64,000 nucleotides of DNA from Candidatus Mediterraneibacter pullistercoris (GTDB lineage Bacteria; Bacillota; Clostridia; Lachnospirales; Lachnospiraceae), in assembly GCA_019116885.1 (NCBI GenBank), contig DXAU01000017.1, positions 62,001-126,000 of the forward strand, read 5' to 3'. The notes under the pieces are model-generated. The model saw only the letters and a list, made by a program, of their open reading frames with translations, searched no databases and was not told where the DNA came from. Below, in pieces: positions 51,701 to 60,114 of this stretch. The position numbers and the translations under genes were made by a program. The stretch's first letter is position 1. Each line of letters opens with the position of its first letter.

Positions 51701-52504
51701 ATGGCACTTTATAATAACAGGATCGTAGTAAAAGTAGGAACTTCAACACTCACAAATGATGCGGGAAAGAGCGATCTTCGCGCCACGGACCGCCTCGTCT
51801 GCACGCTGGCCGATATCCATAATATGGGATATGAGGTCATCCTTGTCTCCTCGGGCGCTATTGCCGTGGGGAGAAACAAGCTGAACATGCAGGGCAGACC
51901 GGACAGTAACACTATGCGCATGAAGCAGGCCGCAGCCGCAGTCGGCCAGTGCAGCCTGATGTATCTGTACGACAAGTTCTTCGGGGATTATGACAAGACT
52001 GTTGCCCAGATCCTCCTCAATGCAGAAGATATCGAGCAGGAGGAAAAAAAGGAAAATCTGACAAATACATTTGATGCGCTTCTTGAAATGGGCGTGATCC
52101 CAATTGTAAATGAAAATGACTCTGTAAGCTACACCGAGATCGAGTCCGAGGACAGGCTGTTCGGAGACAACGACATGCTCTCCTCAGTCGTGGCTGTCCT
52201 GTGCCGGGCGAAACGCCTTGTCATCTTGTCCGATATTGACGGCTTCTACGACAGTGATCCCCGTCTGCACCCCAATGCAGAACTCATCGAGCAGATTGAT
52301 ACGATCGATGAAAGCGTCTATTCCCTCGCAGGAGGCGCCGGTTCAAGAAGAGGCACAGGGGGCATGCGCACAAAACTGCAGGCTGCGCAGCTTGCCACTT
52401 CGCAGGGTATCGATACGATCGTAACGAACGGGAAGCGCCCGGAGGCCCTTTACGACATTGTCAGGGGCGGAAAAGCCGGCACACTGTTTACCGGGAAGAT
52501 ATAG
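51701..52504 (+). CDS. proB: Glutamate 5-kinase, short form without PUA domain
   Basis: First step of proline synthesis: phosphorylation of glutamate. It is 267 residues long, only the amino-acid-kinase domain; many ProB proteins carry an additional PUA domain of about 100 residues, absent here as in several clostridia. Seen are NRIVVKVGTSTLTND (P-loop region), EVILVSSGAIAVGRNKL, PIVNENDSVS and SDIDGFYDSDPR, plus GTGGMRTKLQAAQLA at the end. AAAGGAG precedes the ATG. It has its own promoter, and proA lies 50 kb away. Confidence 0.96.
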   Translation: MALYNNRIVVKVGTSTLTNDAGKSDLRATDRLVCTLADIHNMGYEVILVSSGAIAVGRNKLNMQGRPDSNTMRMKQAAAAVGQCSLMYLYDKFFGDYDKTVAQILLNAEDIEQEEKKENLTNTFDALLEMGVIPIVNENDSVSYTEIESEDRLFGDNDMLSSVVAVLCRAKRLVILSDIDGFYDSDPRLHPNAELIEQIDTIDESVYSLAGGAGSRRGTGGMRTKLQAAQLATSQGIDTIVTNGKRPEALYDIVRGGKAGTLFTGKI

Positions 52505-52508
52505 TGTG

Positions 52509-53075
52509 TCAGTTCTGTTCAGGAAATACAGCCTTCTCCAGGGTGAGAAGGCTGATTTTTTTCTCAATCCCTCCGGCATAGCCAGTCAGACTGCCGTCCG
52601 TACCAAGCACCCGGTGGCAGGGTACGATAACAGACACAGGATTGTGTCCCACTGCGCCGCCCACCGCCTGGGCCGACATTGTCTCAATTCCTCTCTGAGC
52701 CGCGATCTCACGCGCGATCTCCTTGTAGGTCGTTGTCTGTCCGTAGGGAATCTTCAAGAGAATCTCCCAGACCGAACGGCGGAACTCACTTCCTATTAGA
52801 TGAAGCGGCGGAGTGAAGCCAGGCTCCTGACCGTCAAAATAAAGATCCAGCCACTTTACCGTCTGTTCCAAAACAGCAGATCTTTCCGCCACTTTATTTG
52901 CGTCTGTTACTCTCTCTGCCCTCATCTCTGCTCCCTGTTCCCTTGTAACTCTGTCTCTGAGTATTTCACCGCCAAAATACTTCTGTCCGTCGAACCACAG
53001 CCCTGTGAGTCCCTCTCCATCACAGGCAAGAGTGATCCCGCCAAGCGGCGAGTCATAATGACAGATATCGTGCAT
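52509..53075 (-). CDS. ogt: Methylated-DNA--protein-cysteine methyltransferase (Ogt)
   Basis: A 188-residue suicide DNA-repair protein that moves the methyl group from O6-methylguanine to its own Cys. The active site is SVIVPCHRVLGTDGSLTGYAGG near residue 150, and KIPYGQTTTYKEIA is the conserved helix before it. A helix-turn-helix-like C-terminal domain is present, as usual. Its final 12 codons form the hairpin that ends the convergent proB transcript. It is 21 bp past the alpha/beta hydrolase stop on the same strand. Confidence 0.95.
   Translation of the reverse strand: MHDICHYDSPLGGITLACDGEGLTGLWFDGQKYFGGEILRDRVTREQGAEMRAERVTDANKVAERSAVLEQTVKWLDLYFDGQEPGFTPPLHLIGSEFRRSVWEILLKIPYGQTTTYKEIAREIAAQRGIETMSAQAVGGAVGHNPVSVIVPCHRVLGTDGSLTGYAGGIEKKISLLTLEKAVFPEQN
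52529..52563 (+). terminator. proB terminator inside the 3' end of ogt
   Basis: CAGCCTTCTC (52529-52538) pairs with GAGAAGGCTG (52545-52554) around CAGGGT, then ATTTTTTTT. It ends the proB transcript 25 bp past its stop, yet it lies inside the ogt coding sequence read from the other strand. Confidence 0.85.
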
Positions 53076-53096
53076 GATTTGCCCTCCTCCTTTTTC

Positions 53097-53858
53097 TCAG
53101 CGAGACTCCAGAAAACTCTCCACTGCACGGTTAAACTCCCTGTGCTCCTCTTTCGCGATAAAATGAGTTCCGTGCAGAACCCGGATCTTTGCATTTGGAA
53201 GGCTCGCATAGATCAGCCTCGTGTGCTCGTCCTTTATCATATCTCTGTCTCCGGCAATGACCAGCTTCTTCATATTTATGAAATCCGGATCTTTATTTTC
53301 AGACAGCTCCTCCGGACGGATATTCGGATCATTGACCATCAGCCTGAGCATCTCTGCATTTTTCCGCGCTTTTTCGGAAAATGAAGCTCCACCGTCTTTC
53401 TTCCCGGACTTTTTGGCAGACAGTATTTCCCCGAAAGCAGCAAAAGCAGATGCCATCCGGCATCCGAAGACAATCGGGATCTGTGTAGACGGCTTTACAC
53501 CCGACGCGTCCAGGTTTGCCCCGTTTAAGATCAGATGGTCTACCCGCTCCGGATACTTCAGGGCAAAGATAAGAGCGATGTTTCCACCGTCTGAGAAGCC
53601 CAGGATATGCGCCCTGTCAATACGCTGCTCATCCATAAAATCATGCAGATCCTCAGCAAACTGTCGGATAGTAAAGGGCTTCTCCCCTCGGGGCGACTGC
53701 CCGTGTCCGCGGGTGTCCAGAGCAATCACACGATACCTGCTCTTAAAATATTCGATCTGATGCTCAAAGTAACTGCCGTCCTCCCCGTTGCCGTGAAGGA
53801 GGATGAGCGGTGTGCCTGAGCCCTGTTCTGTATAGTGAAGTGCGATATCCGTAGCCAT
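53097..53858 (-). CDS. Alpha/beta hydrolase
   Basis: A 253-residue alpha/beta-hydrolase. The oxyanion segment is LILLHGNGEDGSYF, the nucleophile elbow is AHILGFSDGGNIA (Ser at about 96), the Asp is in LVIAGDRDMIKDEH, and the His is in RVLHGTHFIAKEE. This looks like a non-specific esterase or haloalkane-type hydrolase; the substrate is unknown. It lies upstream of ogt on the same strand and may be co-transcribed. The start is downstream of a 423-bp gap that holds the palindromic element. Confidence 0.88.
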   Translation of the reverse strand: MATDIALHYTEQGSGTPLILLHGNGEDGSYFEHQIEYFKSRYRVIALDTRGHGQSPRGEKPFTIRQFAEDLHDFMDEQRIDRAHILGFSDGGNIALIFALKYPERVDHLILNGANLDASGVKPSTQIPIVFGCRMASAFAAFGEILSAKKSGKKDGGASFSEKARKNAEMLRLMVNDPNIRPEELSENKDPDFINMKKLVIAGDRDMIKDEHTRLIYASLPNAKIRVLHGTHFIAKEEHREFNRAVESFLESR

Positions 53859-54118
53859 GTCGTATCACCTGTCCTGCCCTTTCTATATGGCATGCATAAG
53901 CAGCCTGCCAGATGAAATTATTATAATACAGATAGCTTGAAAAATCTATCCGAAGGCAGCTTTAGCAAATTCGTATTTATCGGACTGGGAAAGTGTCCGC
54001 CAATAAATAATAATATCCGAAAACGCAGAGAAATCGTTTTAAAAGGGAACGTAGTCGAGAAAGCTCCGGTTTTGTTCCTTCCGTCTGGAATTCAGGTTTC
54101 GGGATGAGAAAGAAAGCA

Positions 54119-54249
54119 GCCGGGAGGTATGTATTGTGTACGCACCGTTGGAGCCGCACCGGCACTTGGAGCGCGTCCTTTGCGCTCCTACGTACCGCTG
54201 TGCGGCGACCGAGTGAAAACGTGTGCGCTAGCAATACATACCTCCCGGC
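54119..54249. repeat. Structured 131-bp palindromic intergenic element
   Basis: An exact 18-bp inverted repeat, GCCGGGAGGTATGTATTG (54119-54136) and CAATACATACCTCCCGGC (54232-54249), encloses about 95 bp that themselves fold: GCCGCAC (54153-54159) with GTGCGGC (54200-54206) and GGAGCGC with GCGCTCC, a nested, nearly symmetrical cross-shaped structure. It lies 33 bp past carB. An additional small hairpin, CGGAC/GTCCG, is at 53981-53999. It could be a short mobile (MITE-like) repeat, a structured RNA or a complex terminator. No transposase is present. Gap 53859-54281 holds nothing else that I can support. Confidence 0.7.
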
Positions 54250-54281
54250 GGATATTTTGTCAATCTGATAAACCTGAATTT

Positions 54282-57200
54282 CTACACCGTCGCAATATCG
54301 ATAAGCGTCAGTTTCTTGATATCCGTATTCTCAAGACTTGTAATCAGCGCCTCCGCAGTGTCGATCGCGGTCAGAACGTTGACGCCTGTCTCAATGGCAT
54401 TTCTGCGGATGACGAATCCGTCCTTGGAGTGCTCCGCGCCCTGTGCCGGGATATCGATGACAAGGTCGATCTTATGACCCAGGATCAGATCGAGAAGGTT
54501 CGGTGACTCCTGCTCGATCTTACGCACCGGCGTCGCCTTTACTCCCGCCTCGTTAAGGGCTCTTGCTGTTCCGCTGGTGGCGAAGATGTGATATCCGATA
54601 TTCGCAAATCTGCGCCCGATCTCCACAGCCTCCGGCTGATCCGCGTCGCGGACCGTCATAATCATATTCTTGAACTTCGGCAGCTTGATGCCTGCGCCGA
54701 TAAACGCTTTGTAAAGAGCCTCATCGAATGTTTTCGCGATGCCCAGGCACTCGCCTGTTGACTTCATCTCTGGCCCGAGGCTGATATCCGCTCCCCTGAT
54801 CTTCTCGAAAGAGAACACCGGCATCTTGACAGCCACATAGTCTGCCTCCGGCTGAAGGCCCGGCGTGTAGCCCAGCTCTTTGATCGTCTTCCCGATGATG
54901 ACCTGTGTCGCCAAAGGCACAATAGGGATTCCCGTCACCTTGCTGATATAGGGCACGGTACGGCTGGAACGGGGGTTGACCTCGATTACGTAGACGTCAT
55001 CCTCTCCGCAGACTATAAACTGGATGTTGATCATACCGATGACATGGAGGGATTTTGCAAGTCTTCTTGTATACTCCGCGATCTTTGCTTTCGCGCTTTC
55101 TGTCAGGCTCTGTGCCGGATAGACAGAAATACTGTCTCCGGAGTGGATGCCGGCACGCTCGATATGCTCCATGACACCCGGAATCAGAATATCCGTGCCG
55201 TCGCACACAGCATCGACCTCGATCTCCTTGCCCTGCAGGTATTTATCCACGAGGATCGGGTGATCCTGGGCGATCCGGTTGATGATGCCGATGAACTGGT
55301 CGATGTCATGGTCATTGATGGCAATCTGCATGCCCTGTCCGCCGAGCACATAGGACGGGCGCACAAGAACCGGATAACCAAGACGGTTTGCCACTTCTTT
55401 CGCTTCTTCTGCTGTGAACACAGTGCCGCCGGTCGGACGCGGGATCCCGCACTCTTCCAGGATATCGTCAAAGAGCTCCCTGTCCTCTGCCTTATCTACA
55501 TTTTCTGCGGAAGTACCAAGGATCGGCACTCCCATCTTCATGAGGGCTTCTGTCAGCTTGATAGCCGTCTGTCCGCCGAACTGTACGACGGCTCCGTCCG
55601 GCTTTTCGATATCTACAATGCTCTCCACGTCCTCTGGTGTGAGCGGCTCAAAATACAGCTTGTCCGCGATATCGAAGTCCGTACTTACAGTCTCCGGGTT
55701 ATTGTTGACGATAATCGTCTCATATCCCGCTTTGGCAAATGCCCAGGTACAGTGTACAGAGCAGAAATCGAACTCGATCCCCTGACCAATGCGGATCGGG
55801 CCGGAGCCAAGCACGAGAACTTTTTTCTTATCCCCGGTCTTCTCCACTTCGTTCTCACTGCCGTATACAGAATAATAGTAAGGCGTCTCCGCCGCAAACT
55901 CTGCCGCGCATGTATCCACGATCTTGTACGCCGCAACAATGCCGTTTGCATGGCGCATGTCATGGATCTCACGCTCACTCTTTCCTGTCAGGCGTGCGAT
56001 CACATTGTCCGGGAACTCGATGCGCTTCGCTTCTCTTAAAAGGTCAGCAGTGAGTTCCTGCGTTTTCAGTGCATTTTCCATTTCCACGATGATGGCAAAT
56101 TTATCGATGAACCATTTATCTACTTTCGTGATATTGTAGATCGTATCATAATCAATTCCTCTGCGGACCGCCTCCGCGATCTTCCACATACGCATGTCAT
56201 CTACTTTTTGGAGCTGCTCTAAAAGATCATCTTCAGACAAATCTGTAAAATCATAGGACATCAGGCTGTCCACATGCTGTTCCAGAGAACGGATCGCTTT
56301 CATCAGAGCGCCCTCAAAATTATCGCAGATACTCATAACCTCTCCGGTTGCCTTCATCTGCGTAGTAAGAGTTCTCTTGGCGCTGATGAATTTATCAAAT
56401 GGCAGACGCGGAAGTTTTACAACCACGTAATCAAGCATCGGCTCGAAGCTTGCGTATGTCTTCTGTGTGATGGCATTCTTGATCTCATCCAGCGTATAGC
56501 CAAGCGCAATCTTCGCTGAAACCTTTGCGATCGGATACCCCGTCGCCTTGGACGCCAGTGCGGAAGAACGGCTCACCCGGGGATTCACCTCGATCACGCA
56601 GTATTCAAACGTATCCGGGTTCAGCGCATACTGCACGTTGCATCCGCCTGTGATCTTCAGCTCACTGATAATATTCAGCGCGGAAGTACGGAGCATCTGA
56701 TACTCCTTGTCGCCCAGTGTCTGTGACGGAGCCACGACGATACTGTCTCCGGTATGGACGCCGACCGGGTCGATATTCTCCATATTACATACGGTGATAC
56801 AGTTGCCTGCACTGTCACGCATCACCTCGTACTCAATTTCTTTCCATCCGGCGATGCAGCGCTCCACGAGCACCTGTCCCACGCGGGAGAGACGGAGGCC
56901 GTTCTCCAGAATCTCTACGAGCTGCTGTGAGTCATGGGCGATACCGCCGCCGCTGCCGCCCAGCGTATATGCAGGACGGAGCACGACCGGGTAGCCGATC
57001 TTATTGGCAAATGCAAGGCCGTCGTCCACACTTTCCACGACGAGAGAAGCTGCAACAGGTTCTCCGATCTTCTCCATTGTCGCCTTGAATTCCAGACGGT
57101 CCTCTGCCTTTTTGATCGTCTCCGATGTCGTTCCGATCAGGCGCACGCCGTTCTCACGCAGGAATCCTGCCTCTTCAAGTTCCATGGCAAGGTTCAGGCC

Positions 57201-57482
57201 CGCCTGTCCGCCCAGAGTAGGAAGCACGCTGTCCGGCTTTTCTTTCTTGATGAGCTGCTCGACCACTTCCACGGTCAGAGGTTCAATGTATACACTGTCT
57301 GCGATATCTTTATCTGTCATAATCGTGGCAGGGTTGGAGTTTAAAAGAATGACCTCGATGCCTTCTTCTTTGAGGGAACGGCATGCCTGGGTTCCCGCAT
57401 AGTCAAACTCCGCCGCCTGTCCGATGACGATCGGACCGGAACCGATGACCAGAACTTTCTTAATACTTAAATCTCTTGGCAT
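54282..57482 (-). CDS. carB: Carbamoyl-phosphate synthase, large subunit
   Basis: A 1066-residue enzyme that makes carbamoyl phosphate for arginine and pyrimidines. The two homologous ATP-grasp halves are clear: VLVIGSGPIVIGQAAEFDYAGTQ at the N-terminus and VLVLGSGPIRIGQGIEFDFCS near residue 555; the RPAYTLGGSGGGIA and RPSYVLGGQGMQIA loops follow in each. The C-terminal allosteric domain ends about residue 1066. It follows carA with a TAATG overlap, so the two are coupled. The palindromic element lies past its stop. Confidence 0.98.
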   Translation of the reverse strand: MPRDLSIKKVLVIGSGPIVIGQAAEFDYAGTQACRSLKEEGIEVILLNSNPATIMTDKDIADSVYIEPLTVEVVEQLIKKEKPDSVLPTLGGQAGLNLAMELEEAGFLRENGVRLIGTTSETIKKAEDRLEFKATMEKIGEPVAASLVVESVDDGLAFANKIGYPVVLRPAYTLGGSGGGIAHDSQQLVEILENGLRLSRVGQVLVERCIAGWKEIEYEVMRDSAGNCITVCNMENIDPVGVHTGDSIVVAPSQTLGDKEYQMLRTSALNIISELKITGGCNVQYALNPDTFEYCVIEVNPRVSRSSALASKATGYPIAKVSAKIALGYTLDEIKNAITQKTYASFEPMLDYVVVKLPRLPFDKFISAKRTLTTQMKATGEVMSICDNFEGALMKAIRSLEQHVDSLMSYDFTDLSEDDLLEQLQKVDDMRMWKIAEAVRRGIDYDTIYNITKVDKWFIDKFAIIVEMENALKTQELTADLLREAKRIEFPDNVIARLTGKSEREIHDMRHANGIVAAYKIVDTCAAEFAAETPYYYSVYGSENEVEKTGDKKKVLVLGSGPIRIGQGIEFDFCSVHCTWAFAKAGYETIIVNNNPETVSTDFDIADKLYFEPLTPEDVESIVDIEKPDGAVVQFGGQTAIKLTEALMKMGVPILGTSAENVDKAEDRELFDDILEECGIPRPTGGTVFTAEEAKEVANRLGYPVLVRPSYVLGGQGMQIAINDHDIDQFIGIINRIAQDHPILVDKYLQGKEIEVDAVCDGTDILIPGVMEHIERAGIHSGDSISVYPAQSLTESAKAKIAEYTRRLAKSLHVIGMINIQFIVCGEDDVYVIEVNPRSSRTVPYISKVTGIPIVPLATQVIIGKTIKELGYTPGLQPEADYVAVKMPVFSFEKIRGADISLGPEMKSTGECLGIAKTFDEALYKAFIGAGIKLPKFKNMIMTVRDADQPEAVEIGRRFANIGYHIFATSGTARALNEAGVKATPVRKIEQESPNLLDLILGHKIDLVIDIPAQGAEHSKDGFVIRRNAIETGVNVLTAIDTAEALITSLENTDIKKLTLIDIATV

Positions 57483-58552
57483 TATTTCGCTCCTTTCATC
57501 ATCTCAATAAATCTGTCAAACAGGTAGCTGGAATCCTGCGGTCCCGGGCACGCCTCCGGGTGAAACTGCACTGTGAAAATATTCTTGCCTGCATATGCAA
57601 GCCCTTCATTTGTACCGTCGTTTACGTTTATAAATGCCGGAACAGCAATCTGGGGATCTACCGACTTCTCATCCACCACATAACCGTGATTCTGTGAGGA
57701 GATATAGACTCTTCCCGTATCCAGGTCTTTCACCGGATGGTTTCCGCCCCTGTGTCCGTATTTCAGTTTGTGTGTGGACGCACCCGTAGCAAGCGCCATG
57801 AGCTGATGTCCGAGACAGATGGCGAATATCGGAATATCTGTATTGTACAGCTTTCTGATTTCTTCGATAACAGATGTGCAGTCCGCCGGATCTCCAGGTC
57901 CGTTGGAGAGCATGATACCGTCAGGATTGGATGAAATGATCTCTTGGGCGGTGGTGTGAGCCGGATAGACCGTCACTTCGCAGCCGCGCTGATTTAAAGA
58001 CTTTGCGATATTATTTTTTGCGCCCAGGTCGAGAAGAGCGACTTTTAATCCCTCACCCTCAAGGACGTATTTTTCAGAACATGTCACTTTGGAGACAACG
58101 TCTCCCACTGCATATGCTTTCAACTTCGGGATGACCTGATCCAGATCATAATTCTCATCTGTCGTGATCATGCCGTTCATCGTACCTTTTTCTCTCAGGA
58201 TCTTTGTAAGAGCCCTCGTATCAATCCCTGCGATCCCGGGAATATCCTGCTGTTTCAGGAAGTCCTGTATCGTGCCCCCACATCGGAAGTTGCTGGGCAT
58301 TCTCGATAATTCTCTTACGATATATCCGTCCGGCCACGCTTTCCTTGATTCCATGTCCGGCGTGATACCATAGTTCCCGATCAGGGGATAGGTCATGACC
58401 ACTGCCTGTCCTGCATAAGACGGATCAGTCAGCACCTCTAGATAGCCTGTCATAGATGTATTAAATACGATCTCGCTGATACACTCCCGCTCTGATCCGA
58501 TACTTGTGCCGGTGAATACCGTACCGTCTTCCAATATTAGAAACGCTTTCAT
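57482..58552 (-). CDS. carA: Carbamoyl-phosphate synthase, small subunit
   Basis: A 356-residue glutamine amidotransferase subunit that supplies ammonia to CarB. The nucleophile Cys is in IFAICLGHQLMALATG (near 240), and the triad His and Glu are in FTVQFHPEACPGPQD near 330. It starts MKAFLILEDGTVFTGTSIG, the usual CarA beginning; AAGGGTG lies before ATG 58552. A promoter with ARG boxes is 150 bp upstream, which makes arginine control likely, in addition to any pyrimidine control. Confidence 0.97.
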   Translation of the reverse strand: MKAFLILEDGTVFTGTSIGSERECISEIVFNTSMTGYLEVLTDPSYAGQAVVMTYPLIGNYGITPDMESRKAWPDGYIVRELSRMPSNFRCGGTIQDFLKQQDIPGIAGIDTRALTKILREKGTMNGMITTDENYDLDQVIPKLKAYAVGDVVSKVTCSEKYVLEGEGLKVALLDLGAKNNIAKSLNQRGCEVTVYPAHTTAQEIISSNPDGIMLSNGPGDPADCTSVIEEIRKLYNTDIPIFAICLGHQLMALATGASTHKLKYGHRGGNHPVKDLDTGRVYISSQNHGYVVDEKSVDPQIAVPAFINVNDGTNEGLAYAGKNIFTVQFHPEACPGPQDSSYLFDRFIEMMKGAK

Positions 58553-58589
58553 CTGTTCACCCTTTCCCTTTGTATAATTCAATAACTGC

Positions 58590-58609
58590 CGTTACAGTCT
58601 GCACTGTAA
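58590..58609 (-). other. Small hairpin in the carA leader
   Basis: GTTACAGT and ACTGTAAC pair around four bases in the 5' untranslated region of carA. It may just be a leader stem or part of an attenuator, but no T-run follows. Confidence 0.35.
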
Positions 58610-58701
58610 CATCTCTCCTCTGAGAACAGATATGCCGTTGCATAGCAAAGGCACTCTTGGAGTCTTTTCATCCAGAGCGCCCTCGTTCTCAAATTGTAAA
58701 G

Positions 58702-58778
58702 ATTATACTACAACTGAGCTTATAATTCAACTGATAAATCCTGCAATAATATTCAGAAATACTTCTAAATATTCAAAA
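58702..58778 (-). promoter_or_regulatory. carA promoter with ARG boxes
   Basis: On the minus strand TTGAAT (58730-58725) and TATAAT (58707-58702) are 17 bp apart, a strong promoter for carA. Just upstream, TCTGAATATTATTGCAGG (58757-58740) fits the ARG-box pattern TNTGAATWWWWATTCANW in most positions, and TTTTGAATATTTAGAAGT (58778-58761) is a second, weaker one. Arginine control through ArgR is therefore probable. Confidence 0.7.
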
Positions 58779-60032
58779 CTACTGCTGATAATTCCAGAAT
58801 ACCATAATCTTATTGTGTATCTCATCCTCGATATATGTGTATTTCACCTGGCTGAGTCTATACACTGACCCCAGGGTCTGGACAGCCTTGGGAAAAAGTT
58901 CATTGATCACTTTATCCCGGGCCTCGTCATAGAGTTCCGCGGAAGAAAATTTACACACGAACATCTCCTCTCCCGCATAAATGCTGTCGGTCATATCACC
59001 GAGAAGAATCTGCGGGTCGTAGGAATCATAGTACATCCCGTTCATCCTGTAATAATTCAGATCATCTGAATCACACGCCGGATATGCAATCTCACTGTCC
59101 GGCTCATGATCCGCCATGATCTCCGCATCTGTACAGCAAAGATAATCATAGTAGATGACATTGTCCGGGATATTCTCTCCATTATCAGAAGACAGGAAGA
59201 CCGGATCTCCGAATGTTACGTCCATCTGATAATACTTCCCGCCGCAGTTGACAATATTCCATGCATGAGCTTCCTGTCCCTGGGCCGTCCCAACCACATA
59301 GATACATTCAATCCCCATATTGTCCAGCAGATACTGCGCTGCCCTGGAATAACCGGCGCACACAGAACTCTTCCCTACAAGGGCGCTGTAGATGTTCTGA
59401 TTGTCCGGCGCGTTTTCATCATAATCGACGGTATTGACGAGATATTCATAGATATACCGTATCTTGTCATATTCTCCTGCCGATGCATCGATTCCTTCCA
59501 TACAGTCTGCGGCCGCCGCATCGATCTCTCTCTGCCGCTCCTCCTTTTCCGCAGGAGTACAGGAGTATCCGGGGCAGAATTCTGTGTAACTGTCATAGAT
59601 CGTCATCCGGGAACTTCCAACGCACCAGAAAAGTTCCGGACAGTCATAGAGAAGATACTCATATACCTTTTCCGGGTGATCATCCCGCCCGGCATGAACA
59701 AGGATCGTCTCTTCCATGCTGCTCACTCCCTGAAGCAGTTCCCTGTAGACCGTCTGCTCTTCTTCTGTAAGCTGCTGATAATAAAAGTGACCGGAAACTT
59801 CCTCCGCCGTCACACTGACTTCCGGAAAATCCACGCCTGCTGTCTGCAGTGTATGAACCGTTTTTTCCACAGACCCGCCGAACGTCTCCCTGACCTGCGC
59901 GCCAAACCTGTCTGCAGCCCAGGGGATTCCATACGCAGCTCCTCCGCCGAGTATGATAAGCATTACAAGGGCAGTTACGCACCCCGTCCTGCGCTTTCGT
60001 CTCTCTCTTTGAATTCTCCTTTTTCCTGCCAT
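58779..60032 (-). CDS. Secreted transglutaminase-like protein
   Basis: A 417-residue protein with a basic start and one membrane helix (CVTALVMLIILGGGAAYGIPWAA), so the main part is probably outside. Residues about 180-290 form a transglutaminase-like (papain-like) fold with the triad Cys in SSVCAGYSRAAQYLL, His in QEAHAWNIVN and Asp in YYQMDVTFGD. Such surface proteins may act as peptidases or cross-linking enzymes. It lies between carA and the SpoIID-like gene on the same strand. Its stop directly abuts the carA ARG boxes. The ATG has AGAGAGGAG. Confidence 0.85.
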   Translation of the reverse strand: MAGKRRIQRERRKRRTGCVTALVMLIILGGGAAYGIPWAADRFGAQVRETFGGSVEKTVHTLQTAGVDFPEVSVTAEEVSGHFYYQQLTEEEQTVYRELLQGVSSMEETILVHAGRDDHPEKVYEYLLYDCPELFWCVGSSRMTIYDSYTEFCPGYSCTPAEKEERQREIDAAAADCMEGIDASAGEYDKIRYIYEYLVNTVDYDENAPDNQNIYSALVGKSSVCAGYSRAAQYLLDNMGIECIYVVGTAQGQEAHAWNIVNCGGKYYQMDVTFGDPVFLSSDNGENIPDNVIYYDYLCCTDAEIMADHEPDSEIAYPACDSDDLNYYRMNGMYYDSYDPQILLGDMTDSIYAGEEMFVCKFSSAELYDEARDKVINELFPKAVQTLGSVYRLSQVKYTYIEDEIHNKIMVFWNYQQ

Positions 60033-60114
60033 AGGACTCCTCTCTGATATCCCTCTGTATCGCTGTATGCTTTCCCGCTTTCCTCTCCTGCTTCATAGTG
60101 TACATTCCGGCTCT

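Noticed and set aside
53977..54234. 85-codon minus-strand frame across the palindromic element
   Set aside because: It lies in the inverted repeats, has no ribosome site and odd composition.
54119..54249. Insertion sequence with inverted ends
   Set aside because: No transposase frame, no target-site duplication clearly seen and a strongly self-folding interior; called a structured repeat instead.
55044..56039. 331-codon plus-strand frame opposite carB
   Set aside because: Antisense shadow of a certain carB gene; no ribosome site or recognisable domains.
59106..60047. 313-codon plus-strand frame opposite the transglutaminase-like gene
   Set aside because: Shadow of a gene with clear Cys-His-Asp motifs.
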